This document shows positions 44,734 through 54,197 of a stretch of 64,000 nt of DNA, in pieces; the stretch's first letter is position 1; each line of letters starts with the position of its first letter. This DNA comes from Pseudomonas sp. MM223 (GTDB lineage: Bacteria; Pseudomonadota; Gammaproteobacteria; Pseudomonadales; Pseudomonadaceae), in the NCBI GenBank assembly GCA_947090765.1, contig OX352322.1, forward strand, positions 3,703,501 to 3,767,500, written 5' to 3'. Under the pieces are notes generated by a model. It had not been told where the DNA came from, did no database searches, and worked only from the letters and a program-made list of their open reading frames with translations. The position numbers and the translations under genes were made by a program.

Positions 44734-46094
44734 GGCGAATCATCCTTGCTGAAGTTGCCAACCTGACCGCAGGGTGTCAGGGGGTTCAGTTGCTTGAGCG
44801 CGTGCTTGCCTCGAAGCTTGGCCGGTTGCGCCTTTACCTGCTGCCGCAGGCTGTGCAGCAAGCGAAGCCTGGCATCGGCGGGAGGTGGCCGATGGCGCTC
44901 GGCAGCGTAGAAATCCTGCAAAAAGGCTAGCAAAGCCCCCTCGCTTTGCCCGCCGCGAGGATGTTCACTTGACGACAACGTGCACTGGCCCGTTGCCCTG
45001 CGCAGCCACAGGTACATGGCATCCAGACGCGCCGGTTCGCGGGCGCACTGCTGACGCGCCTGACGCCAGGCATAGCCCGGTGAATTCAGCCAAGCCTGCT
45101 GGCGGCCAGCCCGCCAGCGCTTCAGGCGTAGCCAGGCGCCCTGCCCCCAGTTGCGCAGGGCCCAGGCCAGCCCGCCCAACAGCGACGCCAGCAGCACCAG
45201 CAACAGCCCATGGCCGGCAACGCTGACCTGCACGCCTTGGCCAAGCGCGCGCAAGTCTTCGCTCAAGGAGAACGGGGCCTGGTAACTGCCCTCGCCCACG
45301 TCCATGTCCAGCGCTGGCACCGATGCCGTGCGCAGGTCACCACGCGTTGCGTCCCACCACGTCACTTCGATGGCAGGCAGCCGATAGCGGCCAGGGGCAA
45401 CGGCCACATAGGTAACGCTGTCCTCGCGCTGGCCGCCCAGTATGCCGCCGCGCCCATCGCTGACGGGCGTCACGCTGGGGGTCTGCACATAGCGTTTGAG
45501 GCCATCGACCTCGGCAAAGCTGGGCGGCGGGATCAACATCGCCTGGCCCCCTCGGGCCACGGTGTGCACGCGCCGGGTGATGCTATCCCCGGCGCGCAGG
45601 GGCGTGTGGGAGCGCTCGATGGCCTGGCTGACTTCAAGGGCCTGCGCCACCAGACGCTGTTCGTCGTCGCCACCGACCTGCCCTTTGACGGCAAACGTCA
45701 AGGGCTGGCTTTGCACAGCCTGGGCGGCGCTAGCCTGGCCGGGATGCACACGGAAGGTCAGTGCTGGAAGCGTGAACTGCTGCGCAACGCTCGGCGTGAT
45801 CTGATAGCGGTAGCGCAGGCCGAAGAACGCCTTGCCATCCAGCCGCTGATTGAGGTGCTCGGCCTCACCACCCGGTGGGCTGACCACGGCACCGGCCAGC
45901 TGCAACACTGGCAGCTCCGGTGGCGCGGTAAACCAGGTGTCGACCAGCAAATCGACCTCGAGTGTGACCGTGGCCCCAACCATGACGGCTGTATCCGGCA
46001 CCAAGCGAGCCTGAACCCGCACTTCAGGCTCGGCGGCGCTGGCACGGGTTGCCAAACCAGCCAGCACCAGTACCAGCACCAAAAGCCGAATCAT
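44715..46094 (-). CDS. BatD family protein
   Basis: 459 residues from ATG 46094 (AAGGAGG upstream). The signal peptide is [20 protein letters not shown]. Beta-rich BatD-like domains follow ([40 protein letters not shown]), then one membrane helix near residue 300 ([20 protein letters not shown]) and a cytoplasmic tail. BatD is known from Bacteroides aerotolerance operons and from MoxR/VWA clusters generally. The start overlaps the stop of the VWA-TPR gene (ATGA). Confidence 0.87.
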   Translation of the reverse strand: MIRLLVLVLVLAGLATRASAAEPEVRVQARLVPDTAVMVGATVTLEVDLLVDTWFTAPPELPVLQLAGAVVSPPGGEAEHLNQRLDGKAFFGLRYRYQITPSVAQQFTLPALTFRVHPGQASAAQAVQSQPLTFAVKGQVGGDDEQRLVAQALEVSQAIERSHTPLRAGDSITRRVHTVARGGQAMLIPPPSFAEVDGLKRYVQTPSVTPVSDGRGGILGGQREDSVTYVAVAPGRYRLPAIEVTWWDATRGDLRTASVPALDMDVGEGSYQAPFSLSEDLRALGQGVQVSVAGHGLLLVLLASLLGGLAWALRNWGQGAWLRLKRWRAGRQQAWLNSPGYAWRQARQQCAREPARLDAMYLWLRRATGQCTLSSSEHPRGGQSEGALLAFLQDFYAAERHRPPPADARLRLLHSLRQQVKAQPAKLRGKHALKQLNPLTPCGQVGNFSKDDSPCASSW

Positions 46095-47689
46095 GGCGCC
46101 TCCTTGGCAGCTTGCTGCGCGGCGGCATCCTGGATCGAGAATTTGCGCCTTAAAAACTGCGCAGGTGACGTAGTGAGGTTGTTCAACCACAGCTGGTCAG
46201 ATGCTGCCTGCTGCGTCTTCTGCTGCTGTTGCTGGCCGCTGCCTGGTGTCTGGTCCTCCACCACCTTGTCGGCTTTCTCGTCGGGCGTGCCGGCTTGCTG
46301 TTGGTCCTGGTAATCCTTCTGCAACGCCTCGGCCAGCGCCAGGTTGGCCTTGGCCTCGGCAAAGTCAGGCAGCAGGCGTAGCGCTTGGCGGTATGCCGCT
46401 ATTGCCTGAGGGAACTTGAACAGCCGCACATAGCTGTTGCCTTGATAGAACCAGGCCGCTGGCGTGTCCAGCTTGCCCAGGCTCGCCAGCGCAACCGGGT
46501 AATCGGCGGCCTCGTAGGCGGCAACGCCCTTCCAGTAAGGGTCGCTGAAATGTGCGGCTGCCTGCGGGTAATGGCCATGCTCGAAAGCCCAACGCCCCTG
46601 CTGGTCGGCAGTGAAGAACGCATCGGCCAAGCCCCCGGCCCGGGCAGGTTCGGCGCCGCTCCCCAGCAGCACCGCCAACAAAAGGCCCGGTAGCCAGTTC
46701 ACTTGCCAGCCGCGTCGCACGCTGAACAGCACCACCAGCAGCAACGGCCAGCACAGCCAGTAACCGGCATCTTTCCAGTGCACCTGGCCGGCTTCCGCAC
46801 TCGCCGCCTTGAAGTGCCGCTGGGCGTGCAACTCGACCCAATCCAGGTCGTCATCGTTCAATGACAGGCTGCCCAAGGGCGCACTGGCGGCGTTGGCCAG
46901 GCCCTTTAGGCCTTGTACGTCGAACGCCCCCTGTACCGGCCGGCCTTGGCCATCCAGCCGCGGCATGCCCTGGGCATTACGCAGTACACCGGTGGCCTGG
47001 CTGCCGGCTGCCAGTACCAGCACCTGCAACTGTGTGCCGGCCAGGCGCCTGGCAATGGCGTCGAACTGGCTGGCATCGGCGCCATCGGTCAGCAGCAGCA
47101 GGGTGCCAGGGGCCTTTTCTGCATCCAGCAGCTTCAACGCCTCGTCAATCACGCCCAGTACATTCTTGCCGGGCGTGTTCATCAGGTCGGTCGTCAGCGC
47201 CTGGATAAAGGTATCGAGCAAGCCTGGGTCGTCCGTGGACGGCAGCACCAGGTGCGCAGTGCCGGCATAGGCGATCAGGCCGGTACGCGCGCCGCCACGG
47301 CGCATGACCAGGTCGTGCAGGGTATGTTTGGCTGCTGCCAGCCGGCTGGGTGGCACGTCGTCGGCATCCATCGAGGGTGACAGGTCCACGGCAATGATCA
47401 GCGGTGCGCGGTCGTCGAGAAAGTCAGGTAGGTCCTGCTGCCAGGTCGGCCCGGCAGCGGCAACGGCACTCAACACCAGCGTGGCACCCAGCAAGTGAAC
47501 CGGGCGCAGTTGCCGCGCATGGGCCGGGGTGATCATCAGGTGCTCAATCAAGTGTGGGGCTATGATGCCGTTCAACTGATGCCGCACATCGTGTCGGCGC
47601 AGCCACAGCAACGGCAGCGCAATAGCAGGCACAATCAGCAGCAACCACCAGGGGCGCAGGAAGTGAAAGGCTGCAAGGTCGATGGTCAT
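46091..47689 (-). CDS. VWA domain protein with C-terminal TPR region (BatB/BatC-like)
   Basis: 532 residues from ATG 47689 (GGAGG upstream). An N-terminal membrane anchor ([20 protein letters not shown]) precedes a VWA domain with the MIDAS motif DLSPS and the later TDGAD. A second hydrophobic pair (about 320-365) is followed by TPR-like helices ([40 protein letters not shown]) and a Gln-rich tail. This is a BatB-BatC fusion, the common arrangement in gammaproteobacteria. It overlaps both neighbours by 4 bases. Confidence 0.88.
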   Translation of the reverse strand: MTIDLAAFHFLRPWWLLLIVPAIALPLLWLRRHDVRHQLNGIIAPHLIEHLMITPAHARQLRPVHLLGATLVLSAVAAAGPTWQQDLPDFLDDRAPLIIAVDLSPSMDADDVPPSRLAAAKHTLHDLVMRRGGARTGLIAYAGTAHLVLPSTDDPGLLDTFIQALTTDLMNTPGKNVLGVIDEALKLLDAEKAPGTLLLLTDGADASQFDAIARRLAGTQLQVLVLAAGSQATGVLRNAQGMPRLDGQGRPVQGAFDVQGLKGLANAASAPLGSLSLNDDDLDWVELHAQRHFKAASAEAGQVHWKDAGYWLCWPLLLVVLFSVRRGWQVNWLPGLLLAVLLGSGAEPARAGGLADAFFTADQQGRWAFEHGHYPQAAAHFSDPYWKGVAAYEAADYPVALASLGKLDTPAAWFYQGNSYVRLFKFPQAIAAYRQALRLLPDFAEAKANLALAEALQKDYQDQQQAGTPDEKADKVVEDQTPGSGQQQQQKTQQAASDQLWLNNLTTSPAQFLRRKFSIQDAAAQQAAKEAP

Positions 47690-48660
47690 GCCCGGGCCTC
47701 CGCAAGCCGTGCCCGCACCAAGGCAAGCAGTTGGCACAACAGCAGCAAGCCCGCTGCCATACCCAATGGCCAGACAAACAGGTCACGCTTGGGCTGGTGG
47801 CTGAAGGTACGTACTGTGTGCGGGGTCAGGCGGTCGAGGGTGGCATACACCTGCTGCAGCGCCTGGCGGTCATCCGCGCGGAAAAACTGCCCACCGGTGG
47901 TACGGGCGATCGCCTGCAGGGTGGCCAGGTCAACCTTGGCGTCCCCGGTCGCCTGGGGGTCGCCGATACCAATGGTATGTACCACGATACCATTGGTTTT
48001 GGCCAAGTGGGCCGCGTGGTCCGGGGTGATGGCGCTGCTGGTGTCGTTGCCATCGGTCAGCAGAATCAGCACTTTTTCGCGGGCCTGGGTGTGTTGCAGT
48101 GCTTTGATGGTCAGGCCAATGGCATCGCCCAGCGCCGTGTTGGGGCCAGCCATACCGATGCCCACTTCATCGAGCAGCAGCAACAGGCTGGCATGGTCGA
48201 GGGTCAACGGCGCCTGCGGATAGGCACCGGTACCGAATACGATCAGGCCGATGCGGTCGTCCTTGCGCCGGGCAATGAAGTCGCGCACTACCGACTTTAC
48301 CGCGCTCAGTCGGTCGCTCTTGGCACCACGGGCGTCGGTGTAGTCGGTCGCCTCCATGGACTGGGAGATGTCGATGGCCAGCATCAGGTCACGAATCGGC
48401 TGCTCACGCTGGATTGGTTTTTCCACCAGCACAGGCCTTGCGCAAGCGGCCACAATCAGGCACCACACCAGCAGGTTCAGCCACACATGCCCTCGCCCGC
48501 CGGTGGCTTTCCCGGGCTGGTGGCCAATAGCACGGCGCATGGCCGCGAAAAACGGCACCCGCAATGCGCTGCGGCCTTCCTGGTAGGGGCCAAGCATGCG
48601 ATAGGCCAACCACGCCAGCGGTAACAGCAGGAATACCCAAGGGTAGTCAAAGCGCCACAT
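47686..48660 (-). CDS. VWA domain protein (BatA-like)
   Basis: 324 residues from ATG 48660 (GAGGGG upstream). An N-terminal membrane segment (YPWVFLLLPLAWLAYRML) and a second segment (VWLNLLVWCLIVAACAR) precede the VWA domain. MIDAS residues are DISQS, with T in GPNTALGDA and D in LLTDGND. A C-terminal membrane helix ends the protein (PLGMAAGLLLLCQLLALVRA). BatA-type proteins work with MoxR ATPases in maturation or insertion of metal-containing complexes. It overlaps the DUF4381 gene by 14 bases and the next VWA gene by 4. Confidence 0.88.
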   Translation of the reverse strand: MWRFDYPWVFLLLPLAWLAYRMLGPYQEGRSALRVPFFAAMRRAIGHQPGKATGGRGHVWLNLLVWCLIVAACARPVLVEKPIQREQPIRDLMLAIDISQSMEATDYTDARGAKSDRLSAVKSVVRDFIARRKDDRIGLIVFGTGAYPQAPLTLDHASLLLLLDEVGIGMAGPNTALGDAIGLTIKALQHTQAREKVLILLTDGNDTSSAITPDHAAHLAKTNGIVVHTIGIGDPQATGDAKVDLATLQAIARTTGGQFFRADDRQALQQVYATLDRLTPHTVRTFSHQPKRDLFVWPLGMAAGLLLLCQLLALVRARLAEARA

Positions 48661-49144
48661 GGTGCCCCTCGATCCAGCCACGGCTGGCGCTGAACAACGC
48701 GTCCACCTGCTGCGTATCCAGCCTGCGCAAGGTTGCGTCCGGCGCATAGGCAAGCATCTGCAAGGTGTCGACAAAGCCCGATGGCAGTGGCTGGCGGGCA
48801 CGCTGATCGAGAAAACATTGCCATTGCGCGCCCGCCAGGCTCGCCACGGGCGGCGCATCCGGCATCGACAGCGCCACGCGCTTGAGCAACTCGGGCAGTT
48901 CGCGCAGTGCTGCAAAGCGCTGTTCGCCCGCACTCGCAGCCAAGGTATCAAGCCGGGCCAACGCTTCACGCCGGTACCGGTCGCGCCGCCAACGGCGCCA
49001 GTGCACCGCCCCCCAAAGGCAGCCCAGCAACAACAGCAGTACGGCGAGCACCAGCCAGGCCCAGGTCTGCGGCAGGTAGCTGAACGGCGGCACGCCCGGC
49101 GTCAGCTCGCGCAGCTGGTCGATGGACGGGGCGGCAGCGTTCAT
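48647..49144 (-). CDS. DUF4381 membrane protein
   Basis: 165 residues with one membrane helix (LVLAVLLLLLGCLWGAVHWR) preceded by PPFSYLPQTWA. A cytoplasmic helical domain follows (RREALARLDTLAASAGEQRF). DUF4381 proteins occur almost only in MoxR-DUF58-VWA operons. It overlaps both the DUF58 gene (ATGA) and the BatA-like gene. Function unknown beyond the cluster association. Confidence 0.87.
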   Translation of the reverse strand: MNAAAPSIDQLRELTPGVPPFSYLPQTWAWLVLAVLLLLLGCLWGAVHWRRWRRDRYRREALARLDTLAASAGEQRFAALRELPELLKRVALSMPDAPPVASLAGAQWQCFLDQRARQPLPSGFVDTLQMLAYAPDATLRRLDTQQVDALFSASRGWIEGHHVAL

Positions 49145-50091
49145 CGCGGCACCTGGGCCAGGCGGCCCAGCTCGCGACGCAATTGGTGAAGGCTTTCTTC
49201 GGCGGTGCTGACCCGCATCAGTGGCACCTGGCTACGGCGTAGCAGTTCAGCCACCCCCTGCAAACGCCCGGCGAGGAACTCGGCCAGCGGCCGGTTGATG
49301 CGGCGCTGGCCCACCGCAAGCTCGACCTGCTCGGCGCCTTGAGTGACATTCAGCCGCCCCTTGTCGGGCACCTGCAGGGCAATCGGGTCGTAGACCTGGA
49401 TGGCGATCACGTCGTTGTGCAAACTTAGCCGCCGCAACAACGGCAAGGTTTCGGCCGTCGTGCCGGCGAAATCGCTGATGATGCAGATCAGGTTGTCGTG
49501 GCCCGCGCTGGCTGCGCAGCTGCGCAGCACTTTGTCCAGGTGTGCGTCGTGTTCCTGGTCTGCGGCATACGCCGACAACCGATGGTTGGCCTTGACCACT
49601 GCGCTGCACAGCGCCTCGACCCGCGCCCGGCTGCGCAGGGGCCGCACATAGTCCACCTGCTGGCCGTCGAACACCATTGCGCCCACACGGTCGCCTGCAT
49701 GAAAGGCCATCCACGCACAAATGGCCGCCAGTTGCGCGGCACTGACCGACTTGAAGTAACGCTGCGAACCGAAATACATACTCATGCGCTGGTCCACCAC
49801 GATCAGGGTGGGCCGGTCACGCTCTTCGGTGAAGGTGCGCACGAACGGCTTGCCGTACCGTAACGATGCGCGCCAGTCGAGGTGGCGCAGGTCATCCCCG
49901 GGCAGGTAATGACGCAACTCTTCGAAACTCAAGCCCCGGCCACGCAAACGCGAGGCGTGGCTGCCAGAAAGGATACTCGACAGCGGCTGCCGCGCCACGA
50001 AACTCAACCCCCTGGCACGGGCTTCCAAAGCCATCAGTTCGGCAAGCGCGGTATACACGAAACCGTCCGGCACCACCTTGTTCGCGTCCAT
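49141..50091 (-). CDS. DUF58 domain protein (MoxR-associated)
   Basis: 316 residues from ATG 50091. The DUF58 signature is clear: SGSHASRLRGRGLSFEELRH, YLPGDDLRHLDWRASLRYGK and VRTFTEERDRPTLIVVDQRM. This protein is a degenerate VWA-like fold (ISDFAGTTAETLPLLRRLS). DUF58 proteins act with MoxR ATPases as adaptor or chaperone partners. It lies 11 bases downstream of the MoxR gene. Confidence 0.9.
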   Translation of the reverse strand: MDANKVVPDGFVYTALAELMALEARARGLSFVARQPLSSILSGSHASRLRGRGLSFEELRHYLPGDDLRHLDWRASLRYGKPFVRTFTEERDRPTLIVVDQRMSMYFGSQRYFKSVSAAQLAAICAWMAFHAGDRVGAMVFDGQQVDYVRPLRSRARVEALCSAVVKANHRLSAYAADQEHDAHLDKVLRSCAASAGHDNLICIISDFAGTTAETLPLLRRLSLHNDVIAIQVYDPIALQVPDKGRLNVTQGAEQVELAVGQRRINRPLAEFLAGRLQGVAELLRRSQVPLMRVSTAEESLHQLRRELGRLAQVPR

Positions 50092-50102
50092 GGGCAAGTC
50101 CG

Positions 50103-51074
50103 TCAGGCGGGAATGGCCACCTTGTCCAACAGCCGGTCGATGACCTGGTCGGCCGCCACACCGTCGCTGATCGCGTCATAGGACAACTGCAGACGGTGGC
50201 GCAATACCGGGTGGACCACGGCACGTACGTTGTCGGGCGACACGAAGTCCTGCCCATTGAGCCAGGCGTGGGCACGCGACACGCGGTCCAGGCTGATGCC
50301 ACCACGCGGGCTAGCACCAATCCTGATCCAGCGCGCAAGCTCAGCGTCATGCTTGTCTGGGTGCCGTGTGGCATTGATCAGGTCGATGAGGTAACGGTCG
50401 ATGGCCTGCGACACATGCACCCGCGCCACTTCGCGGCGGGCATCGAAGATCACTTGCTGGGCAAGCCGTTCAGGCTGTACCACCTCATGGCTGGCCTGGT
50501 CTTCTGCGCGCACCAGGCGCAGCACCTGGGTTTCGTCGTCGGGGCGCGGGTAGCCCAATTGCAGCTTCATCAGGAAGCGGTCCATCTGCGCCTCAGGCAA
50601 TGGGTAGGTCCCCTCCTGCTCGATCGGGTTCTGGGTCGCCAGTACCATGAACAGCCCGGGCATTGGGTAACTCTGCCCGGCTACAGTAATCTGGCGTTCC
50701 TCCATGGCCTCGAGCAAGGCGGCCTGGACCTTGGCCGGGGCGCGGTTGATTTCGTCGGCCAGGATGACATTGCCAAACAATGGGCCGGGCTGAAAGCTGA
50801 TCGTGCTGCCTTCAGCCGTCTGCTGCAGGATCTCCCCCCCGGTGATGTCCGAAGGCAACAGGTCGGGGGTGAACTGGATACGCCGCATCTGCGCGTCCAG
50901 GTGCGTGGCAAGTGCCTTGACCGTGCGGGTCTTGGCCAGGCCCGGAAGGCTTTCGAGCAATACATGACCATTGGCCAACAAGCCCAGCAGCACATGGCGG
51001 ATGGTGTCTGCCTGGCCGAGGACAATTTCAGCAACCGATGCTTCCAGTGCCTGGACGTGTTCGTGGGTATTCAC
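50103..51074 (-). CDS. MoxR family AAA+ ATPase
   Basis: 323 residues from a GTG at 51074 (AAGGG upstream), starting VNTHEHVQALEASV. Walker A is ESLPGLAKT, with the family's Ala in place of Gly before Lys. Walker B is VILADEINRAP; sensor and arginine-finger regions are PIEQEGTYPLPEAQMDRFLM and GASPRGGISLDRVSRAHAWL. MoxR proteins remodel protein complexes with VWA partners, here DUF58 and the two Bat proteins directly downstream. Head of a run of overlapping genes ending in HAD and sulfatase. Confidence 0.92.
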   Translation of the reverse strand: MNTHEHVQALEASVAEIVLGQADTIRHVLLGLLANGHVLLESLPGLAKTRTVKALATHLDAQMRRIQFTPDLLPSDITGGEILQQTAEGSTISFQPGPLFGNVILADEINRAPAKVQAALLEAMEERQITVAGQSYPMPGLFMVLATQNPIEQEGTYPLPEAQMDRFLMKLQLGYPRPDDETQVLRLVRAEDQASHEVVQPERLAQQVIFDARREVARVHVSQAIDRYLIDLINATRHPDKHDAELARWIRIGASPRGGISLDRVSRAHAWLNGQDFVSPDNVRAVVHPVLRHRLQLSYDAISDGVAADQVIDRLLDKVAIPA

Positions 51075-51167
51075 GGCAACGGCCCTTGGGTGGGATTGGC
51101 GGTGTGGTAAATCTAGCCGCGCACGGCAAGGCTGCAACGGCGTGTCGTGAAGAGAACACGGCAGCCC

Positions 51168-53480
51168 TCACGGCTTGTTGCGCCAATACGGCTCGATCGC
51201 CTGCAACCGTGGGTCGTCAGGTGCCGCCTCGCGCAGTCGCTGTACATAGGGGTAGGCCTGTTCACGCTCGCCGGCCAAGGCATGCAGGTAAATCAGCGTA
51301 TACAGCAGGTCTGCGTCCTCTGGCGCCTGCTGCAGGCCGCTGCGCAAGGCCTGCAGGGCTTCGTCCCGGCGGTTCATGCGTGACAGCAGCAGGCCTTGGT
51401 TGTAGCGGATGCGCGTATTGCCCGGCAATGCCACGGCCGCCTGTTCCATCCAGCCAACCGCCTCTTCCGGCTTGCTGCGCTCGACCAGCAGCAAGGCAAG
51501 CATGTAAGCCAGGTTGCCTCGATCCGTTGCCGGCGCCTTGTCCAGCGCCACGCCCTCGCGCAGCAGTTTTTCGGCATCATCCAGGCGTTGTCCGCTACTG
51601 GCGAGTGTGACCAGGTTGACCCTGGCCGGGGTGAAGTACGGGTCCATGCGCAGCGCCTGACGATACTGCTCCATGGCCTGCTCGGCACGGCCCTGGCGCT
51701 GCAACAGCACTGCCAGGTTGAGCCGCCCCCCAGGCAAATCGGCATTACCACGCAGGCGCTGCTCGTAATCGGCAAGCAAGGCGGTGAACGACGCACGGCT
51801 GGCTTCGGGTAGTTGCGCGGCAGGTACGTCGGCCAGCGCCCGCACGGTTTCGTCGCGTACCGCCAGGGCTGGGTCCTGTAGCAGCGCCAGCAAGGGCGCT
51901 ATACGCTGTTCTGCCGGTAAACGGCTGAAGCCGCCCACTGCATAGGCCCGCACCAGCGAGTCGTTGTCCTGCAACGCCCAGCGCAGGTTGCTTGCCGCCG
52001 CAGGCCCAAGGTCTGCCAACTGGTCGGCAGCCGTCGCGCGGACAATGGCAGGGTTGTGTTTGTCTGCAAGCAGGTAACCCAGCCGACTGAGGCGGGTGCC
52101 TGGGTCTTCACGCACAGCATGAAACATTTGCCCATACCGGGCTGCACGCGTGGGCGTGGTGAACCAGCTGTCGATCGCGCTGGCAGCCCACGCAGGCTCG
52201 CGGCCTTTATGGCAGGTGGTGCAGGCATCCGGGCCCATGCCCTGGGCAGCCAGGTCTGGCCGTGGAATGCGCAGGCTGTGGTCACGACGGGGGTCGATCA
52301 CCATGTAGTCCTTGCTGGGCATATGGCAGTTGACGCACTGCGCCCCCGGTGAGCCGGCGACATGGTGATGGTGTGCCGGGCTATCGTAGTCCTTGGCCTG
52401 CAGCCCAGCGAAGCGCACGGTATTGGGCTGGGGGTTGTGGCATTGCAGGCATAAACCGTTGCCTTCGATGCGCACCTTGGTGGTGTGGGGGTTGTGGCAG
52501 TCTGTGCAGCCCACCCCTGCGGCGAACATCTTGCTTTGGGCGAAGGAGCCGTATTCATAGACCTCGCCATCGATCTGCCCGTCGTCATGGTACAAACCGG
52601 TACGCAGGGTGGCCGGCAAGCTTTGGTCCAGTTGCGGATGCCCAGGCATCTGGCCAGTCCCTAGCCCCTGCCGGCGGCTGTGGCAGTACGCACATTGCTC
52701 CACCACGCCTTTACTGCCCAGCGCCTTGAAGTTAACGACAAGGCCTTGGGCTGGCGAAGCACCGGGGTGTTTGCTGGCCCAGTCGACATGGGCCTGACCG
52801 GGCCCGTGGCAAGCCTGGCAGCCGACGGTCTTTTCCTGCCAGGTACTGGCAAAACTGTCCTTGGCATCGTCGTAATGCTTGACCAGCCGGGTGGAGTGGC
52901 AATCGGCGCACATGCCGTTCCAGTTCTGGTAACGGCCGGTCCAGTGCAGCGGGTCGCCCGGCACGAAGCGTTGCCCCGGGTACAGCGAAAACCAGCGTTG
53001 CCCACCCTGCTCTGCCGGCCGGCTGTCCCAGGCAATGGTCAGTGCCTGCAGCCGCCCGCGCGACAAGGCCACCAGATACTGCTGCAACGGCGAGTAGCCG
53101 AAGGTATGCAGTATCTGGAAGTCGGCGGGCTTGCCATCCTCGCCCTCGATGTTGACGAAGTACGCCTCACCCTTGCGGTAGAAATGGGCCTTTACGCCGT
53201 CCTGGTCATAGCGCACGTTATTGAAATCGCCCAGCACATTGGCTGTATTGGCGTCGCGCAGCGCCCAGGCATGGTCGGAATGCTGCCACTGCCCGGCCTG
53301 CTCGGCATGACAGCCCTGGCAGCTGCTGGCATCGGCGTAGCCCTCGCGGTCCTTGGCCTGGGCAGGCTGCTGGCCCAAGCCATCAGCCGCTGTTGCGAAG
53401 CTGACAACCCACGCCAGCAACAGGATGCCCAACCGGGCAGCCATCCAACCACCCTGCAACACCTGTGCACGACATCCCAT
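51168..53480 (-). CDS. Octaheme c-type cytochrome with HEAT-like and TPR repeats
   Basis: About 770 residues from ATG 53480; ATG 53444 is an alternative. The signal peptide is within MAARLGILLLAWVVSFATAA. Eight CxxCH haem sites occur: CQGCH, CADCH, CQACH, CAYCH, CTDCH, CLQCH, CVNCH and CTTCH, all in the first 470 residues. A HEAT-like stretch follows (DQLADLGPAAASNLRWALQD), then TPR helices (NADLPGGRLNLAVLLQRQGR onward). This architecture resembles multiheme-TPR proteins often found near MoxR/Bat clusters and suggests a periplasmic redox protein in a larger assembly. Partner enzyme unknown. It is 93 bases upstream of the MoxR start. Confidence 0.9.
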   Translation of the reverse strand: MGCRAQVLQGGWMAARLGILLLAWVVSFATAADGLGQQPAQAKDREGYADASSCQGCHAEQAGQWQHSDHAWALRDANTANVLGDFNNVRYDQDGVKAHFYRKGEAYFVNIEGEDGKPADFQILHTFGYSPLQQYLVALSRGRLQALTIAWDSRPAEQGGQRWFSLYPGQRFVPGDPLHWTGRYQNWNGMCADCHSTRLVKHYDDAKDSFASTWQEKTVGCQACHGPGQAHVDWASKHPGASPAQGLVVNFKALGSKGVVEQCAYCHSRRQGLGTGQMPGHPQLDQSLPATLRTGLYHDDGQIDGEVYEYGSFAQSKMFAAGVGCTDCHNPHTTKVRIEGNGLCLQCHNPQPNTVRFAGLQAKDYDSPAHHHHVAGSPGAQCVNCHMPSKDYMVIDPRRDHSLRIPRPDLAAQGMGPDACTTCHKGREPAWAASAIDSWFTTPTRAARYGQMFHAVREDPGTRLSRLGYLLADKHNPAIVRATAADQLADLGPAAASNLRWALQDNDSLVRAYAVGGFSRLPAEQRIAPLLALLQDPALAVRDETVRALADVPAAQLPEASRASFTALLADYEQRLRGNADLPGGRLNLAVLLQRQGRAEQAMEQYRQALRMDPYFTPARVNLVTLASSGQRLDDAEKLLREGVALDKAPATDRGNLAYMLALLLVERSKPEEAVGWMEQAAVALPGNTRIRYNQGLLLSRMNRRDEALQALRSGLQQAPEDADLLYTLIYLHALAGEREQAYPYVQRLREAAPDDPRLQAIEPYWRNKP

Positions 53481-53610
53481 TCGCAAGCTCCACGGTCTGC
53501 CCTGTTCGCCCCAAGGCTTCAACGTAGTTCATGGCGCAGCTGTTTGCGAAGGCTGCATGCTGCGTGAGGGCGTCAGGTCGCAAAGCTTTTGTGCTGGGCG
53601 GTATTTATTC

Positions 53611-53629
53611 GCAATTCATTCTCATTTAC
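53611..53629. promoter_or_regulatory. Fur-box-like site upstream of the ECF sigma gene
   Basis: GCAATTCATTCTCATTTAC shares 11 of 19 positions with the classical Fur consensus, and its reverse complement contains AATGAGAATGAATT. It lies about 50-65 bases before the ECF sigma start and between divergent genes. Iron repression of the sigma/anti-sigma/receptor set is likely given the family. Confidence 0.55.
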
Positions 53630-53675
53630 ACTCGTCCGCTGTTTTCAGAACCAAGCTACTTTTCCTGGGTGCATC

Positions 53676-54197
53676 GTGTCGTTCGATCCCGCCAAACCGA
53701 CGTTGCTGTCTGCATTGGTTCGTCATTACGACGAGCTGGTGGATTACGTACGCCGTCGCTTCGGTGACAGGGGCGCGGCGCGTGATGTTGTGCACGATGT
53801 GTGTTTACAGCTGCTTGAGCGCACTGAAAAAGAGGACGTTCGCACTCCCCTCGCCCTTTTACGAAAAATCTCCCACGACACGGCAGTGACCCGCTTTCGT
53901 AGCGAGCACCGCCGAGCCATCTGGCTGGAGCCTGTCTCCGAGTTGCCTGAGGTGGCCTGTACAGCAGCCACGCCCCCGGCGCGGTATGATGCCGAGCGAG
54001 AATTCCAGTTGCTGGTAGACGCCATCGCGTCTCTTCCACCCCGCTGCCAGGCCGTTTTTGTCATGCACAACATTCATGAAATCCCCCAGGCAGAAGTAGC
54101 CAAGCGCCTTGGCATATCCGTCAAGACGGTAGAAAAGCACCTACGCCTGGGGCTGGCCGCTTGCAGAGCATTGCTTGGCCGTGAGGCAGCTCATTGA
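53676..54197 (+). CDS. ECF sigma factor, FecI type
   Basis: 173 residues from GTG 53676 (VSFDPAKPTLLSALVRHYDE). Sigma-70 region 2 is FGDRGAARDVVHDVCLQLL, and region 4 is LPPRCQAVFVMHNIHEIPQAEVA then ISVKTVEKHLRLGLAACR. It is the first gene of a sigma/anti-sigma/TonB-receptor set, with a Fur-like site upstream. The start is uncertain, as the ribosome site is weak and upstream in-frame codons are open back to 53589; the chosen GTG fits family length. The stop overlaps the next start. Confidence 0.9.
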   Translation: MSFDPAKPTLLSALVRHYDELVDYVRRRFGDRGAARDVVHDVCLQLLERTEKEDVRTPLALLRKISHDTAVTRFRSEHRRAIWLEPVSELPEVACTAATPPARYDAEREFQLLVDAIASLPPRCQAVFVMHNIHEIPQAEVAKRLGISVKTVEKHLRLGLAACRALLGREAAH

